Shown here: piece after piece, positions 55,865-64,000 of the stretch
How positions within the stretch are numbered: the stretch's first letter is position 1
Layout: each line of letters starts with the position of its first letter
Assembly: GCA_001972305.1 (NCBI GenBank)
Contig: BDDD01001382.1
Location: 181,316-245,315 of the forward strand
Direction: 5' to 3'
DNA from: Cephalotus follicularis
Taxonomy: Eukaryota; Streptophyta; Magnoliopsida; Oxalidales; Cephalotaceae
Length of the DNA: 64,000 nt
Translations under genes and position numbers: made by a program
The notes under the pieces: model-generated
Told to the model about the DNA's origin: nothing
What the model saw: the letters and a program-made list of their open reading frames with translations, nothing else
Database searches by the model: none

Positions 55865-56300
55865 AGATGGCTTGTAAATTATATTCCGGCTTATTGACTA
55901 CTTTCGCATATTGTTTCTTTTTCTGTTAAATGAAATGCTGGAATGTACGTTTTAATACTGATATCACCACATATGCTTGTCCAATGTTATGGAACCCAAA
56001 ACGAGGTGTGACAAGTAAGAACAGTACAATTCATTCAACACAATTATTCATCCCATAACTGTCATTAACACTTACTATAATTTCTTCCTCAACATTCCCT
56101 ACTTAAGGAGGAGCGGTAACGCACTCCAAACATTAAGGCAGAGGAGCCGGGAGGAAAATAACATTACATTTTTGGCAGACCATTTCCTCGGGTTCCTCGG
56201 CTTTAGTAAGAGCAATATACGCGCTCTAGGCATTATTGGCAGAGGAGAGAAACATAATCATTCACTATTACACTATACAGTAACAGTTATTCAATCAGGG

Positions 56301-56446
56301 TGGCTTATCTCGGTTGGTGATCCATTGGCTCATCTAAGTCAGTGATCCACTGGACTATCTCGGTGACCCTCTTGGTTCATCTCAATTTGTGACCCATTGG
56401 TTCATCTCAAGAATAGCCTTACTGGTTCATCTCGGTGGTGACCCAA
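56301..56446. repeat. Tandem repeat, GGTTCATCTCGGTGGTGACC-like
   Basis: Five or six degenerate ~28-bp units with TTGGTTCATCTC and GTGACCCA in the right piece of E7. Confidence 0.8.
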
Positions 56447-56689
56447 TACAATACATCGACACGACATTAAAAGTGCATTAACACTACAATAACAGCACAT
56501 TAACAAAGCATTTCCATTTCTCCGTGTGGTCTGCCATTACTACATTATATTACGCTACAGTCATTTTCCTTTCATTATTACAGTTCCTTTATTAACTACT
56601 GTAGTCAACCTCCAGTAGAATTAGATACATATATGTTTATATTCTAGAACACTCAGCCACCTTGCATGGTATGCATGGAACACATGCAG

Positions 56690-57190
56690 TGACTGGATTG
56701 GCACAAAGCATGCTAAGGAAGAACGTTGTAGTTAGCTCGGCGCAAGGAGTAGCATGCACAGGACGCTTACTCAGCGCATGAATGAATGCTTGGAATGAAT
56801 GCTATGGCAAGCTCGGTGCCTTTCCATGCATGCCAGTGGAGAGCTCAGGTATGCGATGTTCACTCGTGTGCCATCTCTACCTACTCGAACGCATGGCATG
56901 GTGGCTATAGTGCACTACATTGGGCATTCTTGGACGCATGTCCTCGGACGCATGCATGCTCACACTTGAATGTCATCCCTGTTTGGATGCATGTCAGAGG
57001 AGAGCTCGGTGCATGCATGGCAGCTATGGCGCACTGCATTGGCGCATCCTCGAACGCATGGCAGAGGAGAGCTCGGGTGCGCATAAGTGGGGAGCTCTGG
57101 AACTATGCCATGCTCGGGATGCCTGGCATTGGGAGCTCGACACTATGCCATGCTCGGGATACATGGCTTTGGGAGCTCGGCATGCATGCT
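56690..57190. repeat. Degenerate repeat, GCATGC/GAGCTCGG-rich
   Basis: Repeated GAGAGCTCGG, GCATGGCA and TGCCATGCTCGGGAT blocks with period near 60-120 bp. Overlapping open frames on both strands come from this repetition and not from a gene. Confidence 0.7.
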
Positions 57191-57207
57191 TTGTAAAAGT
57201 CACGACC

Positions 57208-58487
57208 TGTTGATGATTTAGTCTCAATCCTAGTTTTGATGATAACATATTTGCATTTAACAAGTTTACTTGATGTGCAAGATATTAGAAAGTTCGACAA
57301 AAGGCAAAAATATCTGCAGAGCAAAGACATCGACCTTCCAGCAAAGACATTGACGTCCGTACAAAATACATCGATCCCTTTAAAGAAGACATCGACGTCT
57401 TTAGTGCCGGAAGTTACATATCAAATTTTAATGAAGACATCGATCCCTACAAGCAAAGACATTGAAGTCCGTACAAAAGACATCGATCCCTATCAGGAAG
57501 ACATCGACGTCTTAAGGTGCAAAAGTTACAGGTCAAAATTGATTGATCACATCGATCCTTTCTCGTGAAGACATCGACGTCCATGAAAAGAAGTTGATCC
57601 CTTTCCATAGACATCGACACCTTTCTAGACCTATCTGCAATTCCCAGAAAATACATCGACCCCTATAGAAGAAGTCGATGTGATGCTCATAGCTTCAAAT
57701 GCCTGGACATATTCCCAGAAATGACATCAACGCCTTTAAAAAGACATCGATGCCTTTTTAAATGGATTGACCCGGGAAACATGGAACGGCTAGTAAACGC
57801 ACTTGCAACGGCTAGCAACTACCAAAGACATCGACGCCTTTAGAAAGACATCGACGTCTTTATATCAGCAGAGACAAATTCAAAGTTGCACTAACACATT
57901 TTAAAATCAAAAGCTTCCATGAATTATGCAACGGCTACAAATCTTTTCTGCCTATAAAAAGAAGACTCAAACCTCAGAAGAAACAGAACAATCAAGCAAG
58001 ATTCAACAATAATTACACAACATCAAGAGAGATATCAAATTCAAGCATTCTAGTGTGTAAAAACTCAAAGTGCTCTATAGTGTTCTAAAAGGCTTCTAAG
58101 CTCTATCTTTTGAGTTTTTCTGAGTGTTTCATATTGTGATCTGTATAAGTCATATAAACCTATTTGAGAGGTTATCTTGTAAACACTTTCATAAATTAAT
58201 TGTAAAAGAGGAGAATCCTCTAAGGTCTTGAGGTCAAGGTCTTGTGATTGAGGTCAATCACGAAATTGTAAGGTGTAACGAATTGCTGCCATAATCAATT
58301 CGAGATAGTGGAAACTCAAGGAGCTCCCTTGGGAAAAGTGGACGTTGGCAAGAGTTAGCCGAACCACTCTAAATTCAAAGAAGTTTTTCTTTCCCTTCAC
58401 TCTTTACTTTTAAAGTTTTTAAATTCCCGATATTTACTCAATATTCAATTCACCCCCCTCTTGTATATTGCAAGAGTGTTTATTTCA
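57208..58487 (+). repeat. E9 5' LTR (about 1.28 kb)
   Basis: It starts TGTTGATGATTTAG and ends GTGTTTATTTCA, with the Sirevirus-type TTCACCCCCCTCTTG near its end. Type A palindromes fill 57320-57865, the same type as in three Ty3 LTRs here, whereas the copia solo LTR at 1817-5897 has type C. Confidence 0.85.
57320..57865. repeat. Palindrome cluster, type A, in a copia LTR
   Basis: About 20 copies or half-copies of AAAGACATCGACGTCTTT and decayed forms such as GACATCGATCCCT. The best copy, at 57844-57861, has one mismatched pair. Confidence 0.88.
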
Positions 58488-58488
58488 A

Positions 58489-58500
58489 TTGGTATCAGAG
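58489..58500 (+). promoter_or_regulatory. E9 primer binding site
   Basis: TTGGTATCAGAG follows the LTR end by one base and matches the tRNA-Met site of copia elements. Confidence 0.88.
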
Positions 58501-58545
58501 AGGTTAATCTTATTTCTTAATTGTTAGAGATTACAAAGATCCTTC

Positions 58546-60176
58546 ATGGAATTGAATATGTCAAACAAGGAAAGCATGTCAATCTGAAAGCCTCCATTTT
58601 TCGATGGAAACAACTATAGTCATTGGAAAGCAAAGATGACAATATTTATTCAAGGTCTTGACTTCAACTTATAGGACATCAACATTGACGGCCCGGAACT
58701 TCCTCACATCATCTCGCAAGAAGGTATCAAAACCCTCAAACCAAGAAGCTCATATACGGATGATGATAGAAAGAAGGTACAATTAAATGCTAAAGCTAAA
58801 CATGTTATTATATGTGCTTTAAACTCAAATGAATTCAATAGAGTATCATCATATGCTACCGCAAAATAGATGTGGGATAGACTAGAGGTTACCTATGAAG
58901 GAACCAACCAAGTCAAAGATGCAAAAATAAATATGCTTGTAAGAGAATACGAAATGTTCTCTATGAAGGAAAATGAAAACATTTCCGGTATGTTTGTTAG
59001 ATTTACAAATATTATTAATTCTTTACAATCTTTAAATAAATGCTACACTAATAGTGAGATGGTAAGAAATATACTTAGGTGTCTACCCAAAAGTTGGATG
59101 CCTAAGGTTACGGCTATAGAGGAAGCAAAAGACCTCAACACCTTGCCGCTGGAAGAACTTCTTGGATCACTCATGACACATGAAATGACCATCAAAAACC
59201 ATGAGGATGATGAAGAACAAGATAAAAAGAAGAAGAAAGTCATTGCATTCAAGTCTTCTACAACGAACTCAAGTGAAGAAGATAGTGACGATGAAATGGC
59301 CTTGATCACAAGAAGATTCAAGAAATACCTAGCAAAGAAAAAGTTTGGGAACAAACACTTGAAGAAGACATTCCCCTCAAAAACCGAAACAAAGAAGGAA
59401 GAAATAATTTGTTTCGAATGCAACAAACCCAGACATTACAAGAGTGAATTTCCAAGATTGAAGAAAGCAAAAGACACAATCAAAAAGAAGAAAGCTATGC
59501 TTGCTACATGGTCGAATAGTGATGAATCAAGCTCCGATGAAGAAGAAAACCAAGAGGTAGCACAAATAACGTTGATGGCAATCAACGATAGTGATGAAGA
59601 TGAAGATGAAGATGAAAATGAGGTAAGTGAACTTCTTGAATCACTTGAGAAATTTAGTTTAGAAAATACTTCTCTTAAAAAGACCATTAAAGCACTTAAT
59701 AGAGAAAATGTTAGCTTAAAACATGAAATAGAATGTCTATCTAATAAGTCCTTAGATGATAAAACTATCTATCTTGAAAAGGAAAATGAGACTCTAAAAA
59801 TAGAAATTGATGCCCTTAAAAAGACATATTCCAAATTTTCAAATAGTAGTGAAAAACTTGACAAACTCTTAGGACTTCAAAGATGTGTGTTTAATAAAGC
59901 TGGGCTAGGCTATGATGAGATGAACAATGTTAAGCATTTTCAAAATATCTTGAAAAAAAAGATAGTAAAAAGACCTCATCTAGCATTGCTTGCACCTATT
60001 GCAATAAATATGGTCACACTACACAAAATTGTTATCACAAGAGAAATTTACTATTGAAAAATAAAGTGTTTAAATTAAGAACTATATGGGTTCCGAAAGG
60101 AACATTTTTTACTAACCGCCCCGGACCCAAAGCAACTTGGGTACCAACGTCTTCAACAAAAACTCTCTTGTTTTGT
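58546..60176 (+). pseudogene. E9 gag (broken)
   Basis: Homologous to the E10 Gag along its length: KPPFFDGNNYSHWKAKM, EVTYEGTNQVKDAKI, LRCLPKSWMPKVTAIEEAKD and LLGLQRCVFNKAGLGYDEM. Stops occur just before KPPFF, after FNL and before MWDRLEV, at positions where E10 has Arg, Trp and Gln. The first knuckle (59410-59451) has Phe for its last Cys. The second, CTYCNKYGHTTQNC (59991-60032), is intact but lies beyond a frameshift in an A-run near 59953. Confidence 0.88.
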
Positions 60177-60202
60177 AGGTGTCACCAAAGAGAAATCGTT
60201 AG

Positions 60203-61247
60203 TACCTCGATAGTGGATGCTCCAAGCATATGACGGGTAATAAACGTCTATTTATAACTTGGAAACCAAAAGACGGAGGAAACGTAACCTTTGGAGACAA
60301 TACAAAAGGACAAAGTGTTGGAATCGGCTCCATAGGTAATAAAGATATTACTATTACTAATGTATTGCATGTTAAAGGACTTAAACACAATCTCTTGAGC
60401 ATAAGTCAATTATGTGACAAGAATTGTAGAGTTATTTTCGAAAATACATCATGTAGAGTTGTAGACAACAACAATAATGCAACTAAGTTTATTGGACAAA
60501 GAGAAGGCAATGTATATGTTATAAACTTAAATGACCTTCAAAATCAAAATGTAAAATGCCTTGTCTCTTTAAATGAAGATAGTTGGATGTGGCATAGAAG
60601 GCTTGGACATGTTAGTATGAGGACTATTGCAAAAATTTTGAAACATGACTTAGTAAAAGGTCTTCCAAAATTGAGCTTTCAAAAAGATAAATTATGTGAT
60701 GCTTGCCAACAAGGTAAACAAATAAGAGCAAGTTTTAAATCTACCAACATTGTCTCAACTTCTAGGCCACTCGAACTACTTCATATGGATCTTTTTGGCC
60801 CAATAAACATAACAAGCTTAGGCGGTAAATCTTATGCCTATGTTATTGTTGATGACTACACTAGGTACACATGGGTTTATTTTTTGGCACATAAAAGTGA
60901 AACTTTTACATTCTTTGCAAATTTTTGTAAAACGGTTCAAAAAGAAAAAGGACTCTCTATTTTGAAAATTAGAAGTGATCATGGCAAAGAATTTGAAAAT
61001 AATATTTTTAATGATTATTGCATAGAAAATGGTTTCAAACATGAATTTTCAACCCCTAGGACTCCTCAACAAAATGGAGTTGTTGAAAGGAGAAATAGAA
61101 CATTAGAAGAAATGACTAGAACCATGCTTTGCGAAAATGATCTTCCAAAATACTTTTGGGCCGAAGCCACAAACACCGCATGTTATATTTTAAATAGAAC
61201 ATCAATAAGGCCAATTCTCAAAAAGACTCCATACGAGTTATGGAAGT
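60203..61247 (+). pseudogene. E9 protease and integrase (truncated)
   Basis: It starts at the copia protease site YLDSGCSKHMTG; the codon just upstream is TAG where Trp is usual. It continues open through the GAG-pre-integrase HHCC region (WHRRLGHVSM, CDACQQGKQ) and the integrase core: HMDLFGPI (Asp), RSDHGKEFENN (Asp) and GVVERRNRTLEEM (Glu). It ends at KKTPYELWK, where the foldback element starts. RT is absent. Confidence 0.88.
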
Positions 61248-61249
61248 AC

Positions 61250-61743
61250 AAAAAAAAAGGCTTTTTGAAACGGAAAAAATCTGTTTCAAAAGGCAATTTT
61301 ACCGTTTCAAAAGCCCTTTTGAAACGGTTTTGGAACGGAAAAATGGAATTTCAAAAAAGTGGCGTATCAAAAGCCTTTTGAAACGGCAAAAACCATTTCA
61401 AAAGCCTATCTTTTGAAACGGTACAGTTTTCCGTTTCAAAACCCCACCTTTTGAAACGGAATACATTACCGTTTCAAAAGGGTTCACCTTTTGAAACGGC
61501 GAAATTACCGTTTCAAAAGGTTGGCTTTTGAAACGGGAACAACCGTTTCAAAAGGTAGACCCTTTTGAAACGGTAATGTCTTCCGTTTCAACAAGTGAAC
61601 CCTTTTGAAACGGGATATCCGTTTCAAAAGCCAATCTTTCGAAACGGTCTGATTGTACCGTTTCAAAAGGGTTCAGGCGATTTTTTTATATTCAACACCC
61701 TTTTGAAATGGTAATTCCGTTTCAAAAAGGTTTTTTTTTTTTT
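61250..61743. mobile_element. Foldback element of alternating CCGTTTCAAAAG / CTTTTGAAACGG 12-mers
   Basis: A 494-bp block bounded by inverted ends: an A-run then GGCTTTTTGAAACGGAA on the left, and TTCCGTTTCAAAAAGG then a T-run on the right. Between them about 20 copies of one 12-mer alternate in orientation every 15-35 bp. Such arrays resemble the subterminal transposase-binding repeats of CACTA elements, and the left end (TACAAAAAAAAA) loosely recalls a CACTA terminus. E9 pol does not resume on the right, so it may be one end of a larger element. Confidence 0.75.
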
Positions 61744-62092
61744 AACAATTGAATCCAGCATTGCATGAAATTCAACCCAACATCCCTGCCCAATATGCCC
61801 AGAAATACTGGGCATCCAACAATTGAAACCAGCATTGCCACCTGCTCACTATAATAACTTGGTGTTCGCCACAGCGAAGACCATAATATGCGAAATAGAT
61901 TCCGATCCCCACTAGGAAGAAGAGCTTCCCAAATTCCACATCTGGAGGTGTGGCATACGATTAAAATAGTGGGAGGAGCCATAACTTCTAAAGACCAAGG
62001 GTTGTGGTAATAACTTAAAATTGAATTATCACCTAATTTTTCTCTCTTGTTTCCTCTTAAACGGTTGCTAGTCTATCATATCCGTTTTCAAT
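61744..62092. other. Non-coding spacer before E11
   Basis: No gene is seen. It contains a direct repeat (AACAATTGAA(T/A)CCAGCATTGC at 61744 and 61818) and a 7-bp hairpin TGCCCAG/CTGGGCA at 61796-61814. I could not identify an LTR end or primer site in front of E11. Confidence 0.5.
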
Positions 62093-64000
62093 ATGGCTGT
62101 CAGCACTGCGATTGCATGTATTCTTGAAACGAACAAATTGGAGGGTCCTAATTTCTTGGACTGGCAGCGCAACTTGCGCTTGGTACTCACGAGCATGAAG
62201 CTCCATCATGTTATGACTGATACTGCCCCTATACTGGGAGCAAATCCTACAGAGGAACACAAGGCCTATATGGCCAAGTGGTTAGACGAAGATCAGCAGG
62301 CTCGTTGCCTAGCAATTGCGGGTATGGTCCCGGAATTGCAAAGACAGCACGAGAAGCTAGACACCTTGGGAGCTATACTTCTTCGGTTGAAGGAGTTGTA
62401 TGGTGCAAGGTCGAGGACTCAGAGGTTTAACCTCTCTCGACGTCTTTTCTGGATGAAAATGGCAGAGGGATCTTCAGTCCATGCTAATGGATTGAAGATG
62501 ATAGATTTGATTGAGCAGCTGGCTCAATTAGATCTTATTATGGACAGTGGTTATTATATTGATCTTATGCTGTCCTCCCTCCCACGCTCCTTCTCCCAGT
62601 TCATCACGAATTTCCACATGAACAAGGTGGAATGCTCTCTACCTGAGTTAGTGGAAATGCTTCAGACTGCTGAAACCGATATGGACCATGGAAAGTCCAA
62701 ATCCGACGTGATGTATATACCATCCACTTCCTCCCGGACAGCCCCTAAGCGGGGTGGACATAAAAAGTCCAAGTCCAAGTCCACGGGCAAGGGCAAGGGC
62801 AAGGCGCCCATGAAGCGTAAAGGGAAGAAGGGGAAGGCACCACAGGCAGTGGTGGGGGATGCCATCCATGCTAGGATTCGCCAGCTTTCTGAGGAGAAAG
62901 CATGCTTCCACTGCGGGAAGCAAGGACATTGGAGATCTCAATGTGCTGATTATCTCAAGTCAACATCTGGAGGTGCCTCGGGGTCAGGTACTTTTATGAT
63001 TGAGTCTTTTCTAGCTTACAATGTTAGTTCAACTTGGATTGTTGATTCAGGTTGTGGGACTAATATATGTAACTCTTTGCAGGGACTAAGAGGAGCTAGA
63101 CAGCTGAGAGCTGAAGACCAGTTGGACTTACGCCTTGGTGATGGGTCGAGGATCCACACTACTTTTGTTGGCGTTTTTGAGTTATCTTTTGCAAATGGTT
63201 GTATTTTGGAACTTGATCCATGCTACTATGTAGCTAACATTGTAAGAAATGTAATTTTCGTGTCATATTTGTATAAGAAGGGCTGGGAGCTCACTTTTTC
63301 TGCATTAACTTGCAATCTTATACATAACAATGTTCAAATGTGTACGGGCCACATTAATAATGGAATATATGTTCTAGATATTAATCAACAATTTGCATTA
63401 ACAATTCAAAAGGGAAATAGCAGTAAAAGACTAAGAGAGAATGATGAAATAAATTCTTCTTACTTATGGCATTGTAGATTAGGTCATCCTAGCGAGGCTA
63501 GACTAACACGTTTGGTTAAGGATGGACTTTTGGACATCCAGGACGTCGAGTCCTTTCCTACGTGTGAACCATGTTTGATTGGTAAGATGACCAAATCTCC
63601 CTTCTCCGGACAAGGAGAAAGGGCAGTGGACATACTTGAGCTTGTCCACACCGACGTCTGTGGACCTATGTCGGTCAATGCGAGAGGAGGTTTTGCCTAC
63701 TTCATTACCTTCACTGATGATTTATCACCGTTTGGGTATGTGTTTCTAATGAAACACAAATCTGAATCTTTTGAGAGATTCAAGGAATTTAGACTAGAAG
63801 TAGAAAAGCAAATAGGTAAACCCATTAAATCACTTCGCTCCGATAGAGGAGGTGAATACCTGTCTGCTGAATTCCAGGGTTATCTGAGAGATAACGGAAT
63901 TCTCGCTCAATGGACCCCTCCAGGAACACCACAGCATAATGGTGTATCTGAACGGAGGAATAGGACCTTGATGAACATGGTCCGGTCCATGATGTCTTTT
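62093..64000 (+). CDS. gag-pol: E11 Ty1/copia Gag-Pol, N-terminal 636 codons (open at window edge)
   Basis: An uninterrupted frame from ATG at 62093 to the last base, with no stop. A Gag domain of the UBN2 kind (NKLEGPNFLDWQRNLRLVL, LLSSLPRSFSQFITNF) is followed by a Lys-rich basic region (about 220-262) and a CFHCGKQGHWRSQC knuckle (271-284). The protease has WIVDSGCGTN with Asp 318. The GAG-pre-integrase region has WHCRLGHPS (His 460) and CEPCLIGKM. The integrase has HTDVCGPM (Asp 521), SDRGGEY (Asp 584) and GVSERRNRTL (Glu 620), a perfect D-D-35-E spacing. It belongs to a different copia lineage from the Sirevirus-like E9 and E10. RT and RNase H lie beyond the window. It is the only intact pol-type frame here. 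Confidence 0.93.
   Translation, partial: MAVSTAIACILETNKLEGPNFLDWQRNLRLVLTSMKLHHVMTDTAPILGANPTEEHKAYMAKWLDEDQQARCLAIAGMVPELQRQHEKLDTLGAILLRLKELYGARSRTQRFNLSRRLFWMKMAEGSSVHANGLKMIDLIEQLAQLDLIMDSGYYIDLMLSSLPRSFSQFITNFHMNKVECSLPELVEMLQTAETDMDHGKSKSDVMYIPSTSSRTAPKRGGHKKSKSKSTGKGKGKAPMKRKGKKGKAPQAVVGDAIHARIRQLSEEKACFHCGKQGHWRSQCADYLKSTSGGASGSGTFMIESFLAYNVSSTWIVDSGCGTNICNSLQGLRGARQLRAEDQLDLRLGDGSRIHTTFVGVFELSFANGCILELDPCYYVANIVRNVIFVSYLYKKGWELTFSALTCNLIHNNVQMCTGHINNGIYVLDINQQFALTIQKGNSSKRLRENDEINSSYLWHCRLGHPSEARLTRLVKDGLLDIQDVESFPTCEPCLIGKMTKSPFSGQGERAVDILELVHTDVCGPMSVNARGGFAYFITFTDDLSPFGYVFLMKHKSESFERFKEFRLEVEKQIGKPIKSLRSDRGGEYLSAEFQGYLRDNGILAQWTPPGTPQHNGVSERRNRTLMNMVRSMMSF

Larger units (their letters stand above)
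53294..56013 (+). mobile_element. E8, Ty3-type solo LTR (E3-related)
   Basis: TGTAATGACTGC to AAACGAGGTGTGACA, with a perfect agtaa target duplication (53289-53293 and 56014-56018). Its first bases (TTCAATTAATGTATATTG) match the start of the E3 LTRs on their own strand. Type C palindromes lie at 53465-53535 and 54560-54680. A TATATC box is at 53798, donor-like CTG/GTAAGT at 53937, the CTAAC plus TTTCAG acceptor-like box ends at 55687, and the hairpin is at 55843-55864. Confidence 0.92.
52868..57207. mobile_element. E7, unclassified LTR-type segment (two pieces)
   Basis: It begins TGTAATGCCCCAAAC inside E0 pol and is split by solo LTR E8 (agtaa duplication), leaving 52868-53293 and 56019-57207. 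No coding domain is seen. A block around 53080-53250 resembles E6's interior (43190-43420), including the CTGACC hairpin, so the two share ancestry. The right end is not identified: E9 begins at 57208, and whether E9 lies inside E7 cannot be told. Orientation is uncertain. Confidence 0.5.
57208..61249 (+). mobile_element. E9, Sirevirus-like copia element (3' part missing)
   Basis: 5' LTR 57208-58487, primer site, gag, protease and integrase, cut at about 61247 by a foldback element. RT, RNase H and the 3' LTR are not seen. Gag is clearly homologous to E10's. Numerous stops and at least one frameshift show it is old. Confidence 0.85.

Noticed and set aside
56786-57213. ORFs of about 97-136 codons with many Cys, His and Trp residues
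   Set aside because: They arise from GCATGC/GAGCTCGG-type repeats and overlap in several frames on both strands.
57320-57865. Regularly spaced short palindromic repeats resembling a CRISPR array
   Set aside because: The spacing is irregular, spacers are not unique sequences of fixed length, repeats are degenerate, there are no cas genes, and the host is a plant. They are LTR palindromes.
911-58500. tRNA genes near the TGGTATCAGAG sites
   Set aside because: Only the 11-12 base primer complement is present. No cloverleaf, A box or B box surrounds any of the sites.

Overview
The window is plant nuclear repeat DNA from a large, retrotransposon-rich genome, most likely a dicot; the sequence does not allow a species call. 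The signs are plant-type Ty3/gypsy chromovirus-like elements and Sirevirus-like Ty1/copia elements with initiator-tRNA(Met)-type primer sites, LTRs of up to about 2.9 kb, AT-rich backbones and plant-style solo LTRs. I found no host gene, rRNA or tRNA gene. Nearly every base from 1 to about 57.2 kb belongs to one nested stack of LTR retrotransposons.

Stack layout (E0 to E11 are my labels). E0 is the outermost visible element, a chromovirus-like pol seen only at 49051-49137 and 51870-52867. E1 (from before base 1 to 49050) sits in E0 and keeps only a broken gag. E1's gag is split by E2 (1496-16711), a non-coding LARD-like element with three LTR copies, itself hit by four solo LTRs (1817-5897, 3072-5884, 6659-9047, 9651-12412). 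E1's 3' LTR is split by E3 (19227-47745, minus strand), a complete but decayed gag-pol chromovirus. E3's 3' LTR holds E10 (21213-24392), a compact gag-only Sirevirus-like element with an intact 567-residue ORF. E3's 5' LTR holds E4 (30244-35157), solo LTR E5 (35443-38197) and E6 (39819-47597, containing the assembly gap).

Right of E1, E0 pol is split by a solo LTR (49138-51864) and then by E7 (from 52868), which carries solo LTR E8 (53294-56013). From 57208 follow E9 (a Sirevirus-like copia with decayed gag-integrase), a 494-bp foldback element made of alternating 12-mers (61250-61743), and E11, an open copia gag-protease-integrase frame (62093 to the window edge). Ten insertions have exact 5-bp target-site duplications (TSDs) and two more match at 4 of 5, so most boundaries are firm.

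The LTRs themselves hold the most unusual signals. (1) Clusters of CpG-rich palindromes centred on GTCGAC, in three main types, occur in both Ty3 and copia LTRs and do not follow LTR family. (2) Ten LTR ends carry a hairpin whose stem covaries around a nearly fixed GTATGGGA loop. (3) Several LTR families have a TATA-like box, a splice-donor-like site about 100 nt or more downstream, and a CTAAC plus CAG acceptor-like box near the LTR end, suggesting a leader intron inside the LTR. (4) A near-perfect 0.39-kb inverted LTR repeat lies in E4.
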